Assembly (NCBI GenBank): GCA_022764085.1
Contig: JALERP010000136.1
Location: 1-57,930 of the forward strand
Direction of reading: 5' to 3'
DNA length: 57,930 nucleotides
Origin: Prevotella sp.
Lineage (GTDB): Bacteria; Bacteroidota; Bacteroidia; Bacteroidales; Bacteroidaceae
Position numbers and translations under genes: made by a program. The notes under the pieces are model-generated. The model was not told the DNA's origin, did not search any database, and saw only the letters and a list, made by a program, of their open reading frames with translations. Below, piece after piece: positions 38,147 to 47,204 of this stretch (within the stretch, counting starts at the first letter, position 1; each line of letters opens with the position of its first letter).

Positions 38147-39439
38147 ATGAAGATATTTTTTGCTTTTATATTGGCATTTTTTGCCTCTTTTCATTACTCG
38201 CAAGCGCAGGCTCTCGACGAAACACACGTTGAGCCTTATTGCCATATCCACACCATCCCCCCCTCCATCTCATCGGAAGCCATCTCATCGAAAGCCACCT
38301 CGTCGGAAGCCACCTCGTCGGAAGCCACAGTGCTCACCGAGTCAGCGGCGAGTCGAGTTGACTCCATCCTCGCCTCATCCCCACTCCTGTACAAATCAAG
38401 CCTCGGACTCATGGTATATGACCTCACTGACAATAAAACCATAATTAGCTACGGCGAAAAAAACACTCTCAGACCGGCATCCACTATGAAACTCGTCACT
38501 GCCATAGCTGCCATTGACCGCCTCGGTGGCTCATATCTCTTCCGCACCTCACTTCGTTATACGGGAGAAATCAAGGACAATGTCCTGAATGGAGACGTAT
38601 ATTGTATAGGAGGATTCGACCCGCGATTCAACTCTGATGACTTGACAGCTTTTGTAGAAGGCATACGATCGCTTGGCATTGACACCATCAGAGGCTGCCT
38701 TGTAGCTGACAAAATGATGAAAAACGAAGACCGTCTTGGTTGGGGATGGTGTTGGGATGACGACAACCCCGTACTTTCTCCATTGCTTATTTCACGAAAA
38801 GACGAATTTATGCAACACTTTGTTTCGGAATTAGTGGATGCAGGTATTGTATTTATAGGAAATATTATTGAGGGAGACACCCCTATAGACGCTTACGAAA
38901 TAGTTGACCGCACACATACAATTGACCAAATACTGATGAAAATGATGAAAGACAGCGATAATCTCTACGCTGAAGCCCTTTTTTATCAGTTAGCCTCATC
39001 ATCAGGCAATCGTCCTGCCACAGCACAAGATGCACGCAACATCATCAAACGATTGATAAGAAAAATCGGGCTCAATCCGTCCGATTATATCTTCGCTGAC
39101 GGAAGTGGATTGTCTTTATATAATTATGTAACAGCTGAACTGGAAGTGGAAATGCTAAAATATGCCTATCAAAACAGCAATATCTATCTCCATCTATATC
39201 CTTCCCTGCCTATTGCCGGCATTGACGGCACCCTAAAACGAAGGATGAAAACACCATTCACAACAGACAACGTAAGAGCCAAAACCGGAACCCTTACTGG
39301 TGTGCAATCTCTCGCCGGCTATTGCACAACCCCAAACAACCACACTCTCTGCTTTGCCATCATCAACAACGGCATCCTAAAAGACAGTCAAGCTCGCTCC
39401 CTACAAGACAAAATCTGCGAAGCCCTCTGCTCCCCCTAA
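38147..39439 (+). CDS. dacB: D-alanyl-D-alanine carboxypeptidase/endopeptidase, S13 (PBP4) family
   Basis: A 430-residue periplasmic penicillin-binding protein with a signal peptide to about residue 20. Catalytic motifs are all present: SxxK as S112-T-M-K115, SxN as S270-D-N272, KTG as K379-T-G381. It trims or opens peptidoglycan cross-links. The start is the ATG at 38147; the in-frame TTG at 38138 lies inside the -7 box. Odd: residues 41-60 are four 5-residue repeats (ISSEA, ISSKA, TSSEA, TSSEA) followed by VLTESAAS, an insertion between signal peptide and enzyme made of 15-bp tandem DNA repeats and a palindrome like one in murF. Confidence 0.94.
   Translation: MKIFFAFILAFFASFHYSQAQALDETHVEPYCHIHTIPPSISSEAISSKATSSEATSSEATVLTESAASRVDSILASSPLLYKSSLGLMVYDLTDNKTIISYGEKNTLRPASTMKLVTAIAAIDRLGGSYLFRTSLRYTGEIKDNVLNGDVYCIGGFDPRFNSDDLTAFVEGIRSLGIDTIRGCLVADKMMKNEDRLGWGWCWDDDNPVLSPLLISRKDEFMQHFVSELVDAGIVFIGNIIEGDTPIDAYEIVDRTHTIDQILMKMMKDSDNLYAEALFYQLASSSGNRPATAQDARNIIKRLIRKIGLNPSDYIFADGSGLSLYNYVTAELEVEMLKYAYQNSNIYLHLYPSLPIAGIDGTLKRRMKTPFTTDNVRAKTGTLTGVQSLAGYCTTPNNHTLCFAIINNGILKDSQARSLQDKICEALCSP
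38267..38352 (+). repeat. Four 15-bp tandem repeats plus palindrome inside dacB
   Basis: Units 38267-38281, 38282-38296, 38297-38311 and 38312-38326; the last two (ACCTCGTCGGAAGCC) are identical, the others differ by 2-3 bases. The palindrome CTCACCG ... CGGCGAG (38333-38352) follows, with loop AGTCAG and one mismatch. It stays in frame and codes for a Ser/Ala/Glu-rich linker. Confidence 0.88.
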
Positions 39440-39457
39440 AAACAAAAAATCCCCCAA

Positions 39458-39507
39458 CCTACAACAACCTACAACAACTTACAACAACTTACAACAACTT
39501 ACAACAA
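39458..39507. repeat. Five 10-bp tandem repeats (CCTACAACAA / CTTACAACAA)
   Basis: Two CCTACAACAA then three CTTACAACAA, no gaps, in the 83-bp space between dacB and the CotH-like gene. Same family as the arrays at 29737 and 36383, but here both flanking genes are on the plus strand. Confidence 0.9.
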
Positions 39508-39522
39508 AAAAAATCATAAATC

Positions 39523-41901
39523 ATGAAAATCTCCCTAAAAAAAACAACCACAGCGCTCGCACTCGCAACATCAATAGCAAGTGCCCCCGCGCAAGTAGTC
39601 ATCAACGAACTTATGCAATCAAACATCGACTGCGTCATGGATGACCTCAACGAGTTCCCCGACTCATGGGTGGAACTCTATAACAGCGGAACAACATCAG
39701 TGAATCTCAACCAGTATGCCATCTCAGACAAAGACAATGTCGAAAAAGCATGGAAACTGCCTGGAATAACATTAAAGCCAGGAAAACACATCCTTGTATA
39801 TTGCGACAAAGAGGAAAATGGCCTCCACACCCCTTTCCGACTTGAATCCGGTAAAGGATGTGCCGTCTATCTCTTCTGCAATGGTGAAGTCATTGACAAA
39901 GTTGAAGGATTGAAAAAACAACCAGCACCAAACATTGCCTACGGACGTAAAACAGATGCCAGCGACACTTGGGGATATATGGCTACGCCAACACCTGCTG
40001 CTGCAAACTGCGGAGAAACATGCAAGGACATACTCGGATCGCCCGTTTTCAGCGAAAAAGGCAGGGTAATGAAGAACGGACAGGCATTCACACTCACACT
40101 AACACTTCCCGAAGGCTCTGAAGGTGCAGAAATCAGACACACCACCAACGGCTCTGAACCAACAAGAACCAGTAATCTTTACACCACGCCTATCAGAATC
40201 AGCACCACTACTGTTGTCAAGGCAAAGCTCTTCAAGGACGGGAAACTCTCTCCGCGTTCATCAACACAGTCATACATTTTCTTTCCACGAGATATAACCT
40301 TGCCTGTTATATCAATTTCCACTGACAACAAATATTTCTATGACAATAAGATTGGCATATATGTTGAAGGTACATATCAAAACGGAAAGAAAAACTATGA
40401 GTTTGACTGGAGACGCCCTACAAACATTGAGTTCTTCTTTGAACCTGAGAAGGAAAGCCAGATAAACCAACTTTGCGAGACACGTATCATGGGTGGAGCC
40501 ACTCGAGGCAACAAGATGAAGTCGCTTGCCTTATATGCCAACAAGCGTTTCGGAGAGAAACGACTAAACTATGAGTTCTTCCCTGACCAGCGCCCAGGAA
40601 TCACCGACTTCAAGTCAATTGCACTGCGCAATGCAGGTAACGATTTCGACTATCTTTACCTACGTGACGCTATCATACAAAGCAACACTGCCAAGCACGT
40701 AGATATCGACTATCAGGCATGGAGACCTGCTATCGTTTATATAAACGGCCAATACACTGGTATGCTCAACATACGCGAACGCAGCAACGAGGACAACATT
40801 TACACCAATTACGACGGTCTGGAGGACATCGACATGTTTGAAAACTGGTGGGAACTGAAGGAAGGCACATGGGATAACTATAATGCCTTTAAGGACTTCT
40901 ATGCAGAGCATGGACATACTCTCGCGGAATATGAGCAATGGATGGACACCATGGAGTTCTTGAATCTCATGCTTGTAAACCTGTTCTATAACAACCGCGA
41001 CTTCCCGGGAAACAATATCGTGATGTGGAGACCTACCACAGAAGGCGGACGATGGAGATGGATTATGAAAGATACCGATTTCGGACTCGGCCTATATGAT
41101 GTGAAGGCATCCTATAACACCATAAAGTGGATATATGACCCTAATTATGACACAAGTACAAATTGGGCAAACCAATATGACCACACACGCCTCTTCCGCC
41201 GACTGATGGAAGATGCCGACTTCAAGCGCGAATTTATCGACCGCGCAGCAATCTATATGGGCGACTGGCTCAACTCACGCGGCACATTCGCAGTATGGAA
41301 TCCTATGTATGAGATGATAAAGTATGAATATCCTTATCATCGTAAATTGGTTAACCAATGGTGGCCAAACTATACGGAGGAAATGAACAATGCACGCAAC
41401 TGGATTGCCAACCGACCATCTTATTTTTATAAGTACATTGCAGAATACTATATGCTCGGTACTCCTCTCCCCTTGACTGTAAACAAGAACATGGACGAGA
41501 ACGAGCGCAGTGAGATTGAGATTCGGATGAATGGAGTGAAACTGAGCGAAGCTCTTTTCGATGGAAAGTTTTTCAAGGACCGACGCCTTACAATTACTGG
41601 TTCCTCACTTAAAGATGGTTATGCAATTAAAGGATGGAGAATAACCACAACTGACAACAGTAACGTTGAGAAGACTGAGGTAATAGAAGGCGCGGAATAC
41701 TCTTTCCTTATGCCATCATGCAGAAGTATGGCTATTGAGGCTATCATCGGCGAAGATACTGGCATCAACGATATTATGATGGACAACAACAAGACTTCCG
41801 AACATTACAACCTAAAGGGTATAAGAGTCAATAGAACACACTCCCCTGAGTTAATCATTACACGACAGGGTAAGTTAAGCAGAAAGAATATCTCTCATTA
41901 A
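39523..41901 (+). CDS. Secreted CotH-kinase family protein with lamin-tail and chitobiase-C-like domains
   Basis: A 792-residue protein with a signal peptide (cleavage near SAPAQ). Domain order: lamin tail domain (about 25-165: VVINELMQSN, DSWVELYNSG, YAISDKDN), chitobiase-C-like domain (about 175-255: IRHTTNGSEPTRTSNLYTTP), then the CotH kinase-like domain (about 280-620), with GGATRGNKMKSLALYA, YINGQYTGMLNIRERS and the metal/catalytic acidic segment WRWIMKDTDFGLG. CotH proteins phosphorylate serines of coat proteins in Bacillus; the Bacteroidota members are extracellular and their targets are unknown. A short C-terminal tail (YNLKGIRVN) resembles others here. It lies 83 bp after dacB and may be co-transcribed. 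Confidence 0.88.
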   Translation: MKISLKKTTTALALATSIASAPAQVVINELMQSNIDCVMDDLNEFPDSWVELYNSGTTSVNLNQYAISDKDNVEKAWKLPGITLKPGKHILVYCDKEENGLHTPFRLESGKGCAVYLFCNGEVIDKVEGLKKQPAPNIAYGRKTDASDTWGYMATPTPAAANCGETCKDILGSPVFSEKGRVMKNGQAFTLTLTLPEGSEGAEIRHTTNGSEPTRTSNLYTTPIRISTTTVVKAKLFKDGKLSPRSSTQSYIFFPRDITLPVISISTDNKYFYDNKIGIYVEGTYQNGKKNYEFDWRRPTNIEFFFEPEKESQINQLCETRIMGGATRGNKMKSLALYANKRFGEKRLNYEFFPDQRPGITDFKSIALRNAGNDFDYLYLRDAIIQSNTAKHVDIDYQAWRPAIVYINGQYTGMLNIRERSNEDNIYTNYDGLEDIDMFENWWELKEGTWDNYNAFKDFYAEHGHTLAEYEQWMDTMEFLNLMLVNLFYNNRDFPGNNIVMWRPTTEGGRWRWIMKDTDFGLGLYDVKASYNTIKWIYDPNYDTSTNWANQYDHTRLFRRLMEDADFKREFIDRAAIYMGDWLNSRGTFAVWNPMYEMIKYEYPYHRKLVNQWWPNYTEEMNNARNWIANRPSYFYKYIAEYYMLGTPLPLTVNKNMDENERSEIEIRMNGVKLSEALFDGKFFKDRRLTITGSSLKDGYAIKGWRITTTDNSNVEKTEVIEGAEYSFLMPSCRSMAIEAIIGEDTGINDIMMDNNKTSEHYNLKGIRVNRTHSPELIITRQGKLSRKNISH

Positions 41902-41907
41902 GGCACG

Positions 41908-41944
41908 ACAAAGGCTATCTTCTTAACACGAAGATAGCCTTTGT
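41908..41944. terminator. Terminator after the CotH-like gene
   Basis: Perfect 15-bp stem (ACAAAGGCTATCTTC at 41908-41922 with 41930-41944) and 7-base loop, between converging genes. Confidence 0.88.
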
Positions 41945-41953
41945 AATATTATC

Positions 41954-41997
41954 GTGCTTACTGACAAAAGAACTTGTGCTTACTGACAAAAGAACTT
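41954..41997. repeat. 22-bp perfect tandem duplication
   Basis: A 22-bp unit beginning GTGCTTACTGAC occurs twice without gap (41954-41975, 41976-41997), ending 5 bp before the stop codon of the next minus-strand gene. Confidence 0.9.
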
Positions 41998-42001
41998 TCG
42001 T

Positions 42002-43138
42002 TTACTTAACTGTAATCTTTTTCTTATTCCAAATATAAACTCCACTAGGAAGACCTTCGGTTGTAGTGGCATTCTTGCGCACTGTGACACCACTTAGTGT
42101 TCTCACATCCGAAACAGAAGTGCCGTTCATAGTCACTCCGTCTATTCCTGCAGCAACAAAGTCTTCATAATACATAAGAGGCAGTTCATCCTCGGTTCCC
42201 TGAGGAACTACCAAGTATGCAGTGTTAGCAGGCATTGCCAACAGTTGTGAGGTCGTCTTTTTCACAAAACCGGGTTTCCCGTTACTGCAGACTCCCAACA
42301 CTCGCATAGTATTTGGGTCATTCAGCACACGGTTATTATGGGACTTATAGTAAATATTAAACATCGCTCCCTTTAGCAAATTTGTACCTACATTTGTGCC
42401 ATTGTCTTTGGTGAAATCCAAGCGGTTTTTCGAGAAATCACTTGTACTACATTCTATAATAACAGGTGTCTTCATTGGCACTATGCCCTCTATCTCACGT
42501 ATAACGGCATTGCCTTCCCATATCCTGTCAACCACATAACTCTTCACTCCTGTGGAATAGTGGCTGTAAGCAAATCCACAATAAAGCGAGGCAAAATATC
42601 TTCCGTCGGCAATCACTGTTGGCTTAACGCCAAAATAATTATCCGTGTCAGCTCCAAATGGAATGATTCTCCAATCCCTGTTTTCTTTGTTTACATTTAA
42701 CATTCCTTCGTCGCTTGTACCAGTATTGTCACCCAGGAAATGTGTACCGCTTTCAATGGCAAAAGCCCTATATTTTTGTCCCTTGCCGTATGTCTGGTCT
42801 TTTACGTAAAGATAATGTCTGATTATCTCATACATATCTGTCCCCTGACCCTGGATATTGCAGACATCAGCTGAATATGTTGCGTCATAAGATACCTTAT
42901 TTATATAAAAAACGGTGGAGGGATCAGTCAACACCTTGTCCAAAGTCAACATTGTCTGTAGGGCAAGCAAGTCAGGTGTTGTCGTCATTGTCTGTGTATA
43001 ACTCTTGTTGTCAATAATAGAAATATATCTATTAGTGGTATAATTCTGAACCCTATAGAATCCGTCATCAGTCAACTGCGCCATTGCCGATTGTGTCAAA
43101 GACAGTGCTGCAACTGCGAGGAGTAGAATTTTTTTCAT
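42002..43138 (-). CDS. Secreted protein of unknown function
   Basis: A 378-residue protein with a signal peptide (MKKILLLAVAALSLTQSAMAQ). I recognise no enzyme family. The N-terminal GFYRVQNYTTNRYISIIDN resembles ricin-type or RICIN-like strands seen in Prevotella surface proteins, but this is weak. The C-terminus (VRTLSGVTVRKN ... GVYIWNKKKITVK) is the clearest example in the window of the short tail resembling type IX sorting signals. It lies downstream of ompA after a hairpin and I find no promoter box of its own, so it may depend on read-through. Confidence 0.6.
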   Translation of the reverse strand: MKKILLLAVAALSLTQSAMAQLTDDGFYRVQNYTTNRYISIIDNKSYTQTMTTTPDLLALQTMLTLDKVLTDPSTVFYINKVSYDATYSADVCNIQGQGTDMYEIIRHYLYVKDQTYGKGQKYRAFAIESGTHFLGDNTGTSDEGMLNVNKENRDWRIIPFGADTDNYFGVKPTVIADGRYFASLYCGFAYSHYSTGVKSYVVDRIWEGNAVIREIEGIVPMKTPVIIECSTSDFSKNRLDFTKDNGTNVGTNLLKGAMFNIYYKSHNNRVLNDPNTMRVLGVCSNGKPGFVKKTTSQLLAMPANTAYLVVPQGTEDELPLMYYEDFVAAGIDGVTMNGTSVSDVRTLSGVTVRKNATTTEGLPSGVYIWNKKKITVK

Positions 43139-43157
43139 GAATAATAGATATTTTAAT

Positions 43158-43204
43158 AGCCGGTCTTCCGCCCAATTATCAAGATAACAGGTGAAAGACC
43201 GGCT
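43158..43204 (-). terminator. Hairpin after ompA
   Basis: AGCCGGTCTT (43158-43167) pairs with 43195-43204; a small inner TTATC/GATAA stem lies in the loop. It is followed by ATTAAAATAT on the minus strand, not a pure U-run. Confidence 0.7.
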
Positions 43205-43242
43205 GATTATTTAATTATGTGTTAATTAAGCCTTATATGGAT

Positions 43243-44391
43243 TTAATCCTCTGCGATACAGATTGTAACACGGTTCATATCGTTGTCGTTGAACGGCTGT
43301 ACACGTGAACCCTTTGAAGACTTCACAATTCTGTCGCGGGCAATACCACGGTTTACAAGCTCTGCCTCTACGACATCGGCACGACGTGCGGCAATGCGGT
43401 CGTTGAAAGTAGCTGTACCAGTTCCACGGTCGGCATAACCAGTAACTGTAACTGTTGCCTCAGGATATTTCTTCATGAAGTCAACAATCTCCTGAATCTT
43501 TTTGTAACCCTCCTGGTTAATCTGGTTCTTAGCGATTGTGAAGAATATCTCACGGCGCATCTTACCACCATTAACTCGTGCTGTTTCTGAAGCTGTTACC
43601 TTGGCAGGAACCTCAACAATCTTCTCAACGATACGCTCGACAACCTTTTCAACCGGCGCTGGAGGTGTAACTGTGCGGGTTGTGTATGTCTGACCGATGT
43701 TGTAACGCAAACCGACGAGTGCGTTGAAATACCAGTCACCGTTGCCAGCCTTCTTTGAGTTATAGTGGTCGCTCAACACATTGGCATTAGCCTCGATGCC
43801 CAATGAGAAAGCGTCGTTGATACGGAAATCAACATTCGCACCAAGACGACCTACAAGGCGAACCTTAGAACCGTCCCATACGTACGCAAAGTTCTCTGAA
43901 CCGTGGTTAAAGCTAACCGACTGGTGGTCGGCATTAGCAAGATTAATAGCTTCGTCGTTGCTGAATCCGATATTAAGACCGATGCCGGCCATCAAACCAA
44001 CATTGACAGTACGGGTGGGGTTGTAGCCGAAGAGAGCATTAGTAAGATTGAGTGTTCCGTCAATCTCAGGAGCGATATACTTCCAGCTGAACTTGTCCTT
44101 ACCAATATTCATACCATTGTCGAAGTTGTTGATACCGCCCTTGCTCTGCCAAGCGTTAACCGAGAAACGAGCGCCCCAAACAGGGGTGAACTGACGTCCT
44201 ACACCAAGCTGGATGTTCGGAGAAACAAGGTCTCCAAACTTTACCTCACCCAAGGTGTACTGGGCACCAATCTGACCCTGTACGTACCAATGAGGATTGA
44301 ATACGTACTCAGTCTTTGGTGCGTCCTGTGCACTGGCAGTGAGACAACTCAATGCCATTACACCGGACAAAAGAATATTTCTTAATTTCAT
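43243..44391 (-). CDS. OmpA-family outer-membrane protein
   Basis: A 382-residue protein with a signal peptide to about residue 21. The N-terminal ~210 residues form a beta-barrel (WYVQGQIGAQYTLGE ... FNALVGLRYNIGQ). A Pro/Val/Glu hinge follows (VEKVVERIVEKIVEVP). The C-terminal OmpA domain (about 270-382) has TVTGYADRGTGTATFNDRIAARRA and NRVTICIAED, which bind peptidoglycan. It anchors the outer membrane to the wall and is normally very abundant. It is 37 bp after the coiled-coil lipoprotein gene and likely co-transcribed with it from 47205-47213. Confidence 0.95.
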   Translation of the reverse strand: MKLRNILLSGVMALSCLTASAQDAPKTEYVFNPHWYVQGQIGAQYTLGEVKFGDLVSPNIQLGVGRQFTPVWGARFSVNAWQSKGGINNFDNGMNIGKDKFSWKYIAPEIDGTLNLTNALFGYNPTRTVNVGLMAGIGLNIGFSNDEAINLANADHQSVSFNHGSENFAYVWDGSKVRLVGRLGANVDFRINDAFSLGIEANANVLSDHYNSKKAGNGDWYFNALVGLRYNIGQTYTTRTVTPPAPVEKVVERIVEKIVEVPAKVTASETARVNGGKMRREIFFTIAKNQINQEGYKKIQEIVDFMKKYPEATVTVTGYADRGTGTATFNDRIAARRADVVEAELVNRGIARDRIVKSSKGSRVQPFNDNDMNRVTICIAED

Positions 44392-44428
44392 AATTCCTTT
44401 AATTTTAAGCGTTCTACACTTGCGTTAA

Positions 44429-47110
44429 TTACTTCACTTCCACATAGTACTTCTTTGTGGCAATCTTGCCATAGAAGTCAATTGCAGAATAGATAATCTC
44501 ATACTTACCCTTCTCAGCTGTGAGGGTAACGGCACGCTGCTTGAAGTCGAGCATGTTGCTGCTTACGCTTGCCTTACCACCGTCGAGGGCATTAACCTGG
44601 ATGTACTTCTTGTATGCTGGAGCGAAAAGCTCTGCTGTATAAGATGTCGGTACAAGATTAACAGAACCGCTTGACATTCCGTTAAGCTTGAACAATGAAG
44701 GAGCAATAGGAGACTCGCTCAGACGGCCAACACCATCATTGGCGTCGCTATAAAGCATAACCGGCTGCAACAGGTTGTTCGGGTTCTCTGTAATCTTGTT
44801 TACCTTTGCGATAACTTTGTTCAGGCGGTCAATAACCTTAGTGTTAATCCTGTCAAATCCGTTCTGAACCTTATTAACGAGGTCATTAACAGTACCAAGC
44901 ATACCGCCTACATTGGCATTAATCTCGTTAATCATATCATTGAACTCGTCCATTGGGATAACAACCTCAATTTCCATCTGCTTGTCAGGACCAAGAACTA
45001 CAGTGGCATGTGAAAGGTCAATTTCTCCTACCTTTACAATTCCTTCAAGGATGTTCACCTTAACATCTTCGATAATCTCAATAGGATTATCATTAGCATC
45101 AAGAATCAAGTTTCCTTCTGCATCCTTAAGGTAACCTGGCACCTTAATTACCTCAACCTTAGATTGATCAACCACAACACTTGGTGCAGGAATACCATTG
45201 ATTTTGATATCATCCGTGTTAGGAATATCAATAGTGACATACTTGGTCATAGGATCAAGCTGCTTGAGATCCTCCCATGTAAACTGGTAGTCAGCAAAAT
45301 TGATGCCGAATACATCCTCAAGCTGAGGAATGCGCTGAGTGATAGTCTTGCCCCTTCCGTAGAGAGTAGCGAAAGACAGAGGCTTGATTGTCAGTGCGGC
45401 AATCTCATAGTCAGTCTTGGTGCTGTTGTTTGGCTTATCACCATCTGTCCACTCATAGTTAAGAGCATAGTACTCAGGAATAGCGTTTGCGAAAGTAGAA
45501 TAAGCAGTCTTGGCAGCAGATACCAGGCCGATGTTCTTACGCTCGCGGATGCTGTTGAATACATTCTTGGCAGCTTCCTTCAGTTCAGCAGCATCGATAT
45601 TTGGCTTTGCCTTATAAGCCTCATTAGCGTTGATGACTGCTTCAGCACGATAAGCACCATTGGCAACACCTCTTGTGGTAATCTTGGTGTAATCCTTCTG
45701 AAGAATCAGGTCACCGTATGCGGGAGCAACAGTACCGTCACGACTTACAAGCTGCAATTTAACACCTTCAGCATTTACATTGTTCGGGTTGATGGTAACG
45801 AGAACTGAACCACCTGTAGATGTCTGGGCAACACCATTGAAAGATGCTCTTGGAGTTCCTTCTGGAATGCTCCAGTTTCTCTCGCTTGGATTAACATAGT
45901 CTGCACGCTCGCTTGTGCTTGGGAACTCAACGCCATTGAGGTTTTCACCATAGATACCACAGAGAACTGTTGACTTTACTCCGAACGGAAGGTTCAGTGA
46001 ACCGAAGATAGGATTGCTTACCTTGTCGATATTCACGCTTGTTACGAGAGCGTCAATTCTGTCGTTAACCTTGTCAATCTGCTGCTGCATAAGTCCGAAC
46101 TGACCAGCAACCTGAGAAGCCAAAGTCTCAATTGTAGTAAGGCGGGTAGAGAGGTTTGTTATTTGACCGTCGATAGCATCAAGTCTATTTGTCAGAGTCT
46201 GGATATCAGATGAGTAAGTATTCTTGAAATCATCGAAGGTAGTGATGTCAAGCTTCTTGTTGATATCTGCTGTCAGCTGGTCAATGGCGTTCTGAAGAGC
46301 CTCGGGAGTTACGAGGTTCTTGATGGCATCCTGAATCTTTTGGTCAGCCTCAGTTCCAGTGATGAAACCAGAGATAGCGGCAGAAAGCTGGTCAGCTGTC
46401 ACACAACCACTAATCATTGCATCAATCTCAGACTTGGTATAATAGTCTGCTAGGGCATTTTTCACATCATCCATAGTGATGAGTTCTGACTTCAGGGCCC
46501 AATCCAGAATCTGGTCTTTGGTTACATAGTTAGAGAGGTCGCAGCTGCAACTGCCACCACCTGTATATCCTAACTCATTAAGGATAGAGATAATGTTTGC
46601 CTTGGTAACTACATCCTGGAAGTCAGTTCCCCAACCACCATTATCAATAATAGTCTGGAGGGCACCGAAATACTTGTCAGGATTGGACATAACCTCGTTC
46701 AATGTATTATTACTGAAGTCATAGCCCAAGAGAGTGTTCAACTTTGAGAAGTCAATGCCATTCAGGTTGTCAACATTGCCACTAAGTTTAGCTACTTTTT
46801 CCAAATCACTCTGAATAGTAGATAATGTCTGAAGAAGATTTGCGTATTGCTCAATTTTAGCTAACCTGTTGGCAAGGTCCGAATTGTCTTGTTTGATTTT
46901 GTCCAAATCCTTGGTGATTTGGTCATGTAAAGCCTGGTTATCCCCAGCAAGTTTAATCAAAGCAGCCTCCTGCTCGGCAATTTTCCGTGCAAGATCACTT
47001 GTGTACTCACCGATGGTATCCCCATCGTAGTCCTTACAAGAAACGAATGTGCTTGCGCCACCCACAAGAAGGGCTGACATAAGCAAAATACTTGTTAATT
47101 TTCTTTTCAT
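44429..47110 (-). CDS. Large coiled-coil surface lipoprotein, unknown function, upstream of ompA
   Basis: An 893-residue protein with lipobox TFVSC (Cys25). Residues about 35-110 are coiled coil (LARKIAEQEAALIKLAGD, LANRLAKIEQ). A central part has YVTKDQI, YYTKSEIDAMI and related repeats (about 190-245), a motif common in trimeric fibres and phage tail fibres. More heptad-like helices follow (LTNRLDAIDGQITNLSTRL, ~290-350). The C-terminal 530 residues are mixed alpha/beta with another helical stretch (~745-775). It looks like an elongated, perhaps trimeric, surface fibre. It is in an operon with OmpA, suggesting an envelope-linked role. I can name no family. Confidence 0.75.
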   Translation of the reverse strand: MKRKLTSILLMSALLVGGASTFVSCKDYDGDTIGEYTSDLARKIAEQEAALIKLAGDNQALHDQITKDLDKIKQDNSDLANRLAKIEQYANLLQTLSTIQSDLEKVAKLSGNVDNLNGIDFSKLNTLLGYDFSNNTLNEVMSNPDKYFGALQTIIDNGGWGTDFQDVVTKANIISILNELGYTGGGSCSCDLSNYVTKDQILDWALKSELITMDDVKNALADYYTKSEIDAMISGCVTADQLSAAISGFITGTEADQKIQDAIKNLVTPEALQNAIDQLTADINKKLDITTFDDFKNTYSSDIQTLTNRLDAIDGQITNLSTRLTTIETLASQVAGQFGLMQQQIDKVNDRIDALVTSVNIDKVSNPIFGSLNLPFGVKSTVLCGIYGENLNGVEFPSTSERADYVNPSERNWSIPEGTPRASFNGVAQTSTGGSVLVTINPNNVNAEGVKLQLVSRDGTVAPAYGDLILQKDYTKITTRGVANGAYRAEAVINANEAYKAKPNIDAAELKEAAKNVFNSIRERKNIGLVSAAKTAYSTFANAIPEYYALNYEWTDGDKPNNSTKTDYEIAALTIKPLSFATLYGRGKTITQRIPQLEDVFGINFADYQFTWEDLKQLDPMTKYVTIDIPNTDDIKINGIPAPSVVVDQSKVEVIKVPGYLKDAEGNLILDANDNPIEIIEDVKVNILEGIVKVGEIDLSHATVVLGPDKQMEIEVVIPMDEFNDMINEINANVGGMLGTVNDLVNKVQNGFDRINTKVIDRLNKVIAKVNKITENPNNLLQPVMLYSDANDGVGRLSESPIAPSLFKLNGMSSGSVNLVPTSYTAELFAPAYKKYIQVNALDGGKASVSSNMLDFKQRAVTLTAEKGKYEIIYSAIDFYGKIATKKYYVEVK

Positions 47111-47204
47111 CTCTTTTAAAAATTAAAATTAGACTTATTATTATTAAATTGTTTTCTGTTCTAAAATAATACGTATATACACATCATCATTAATGAAATT
47201 TGGG

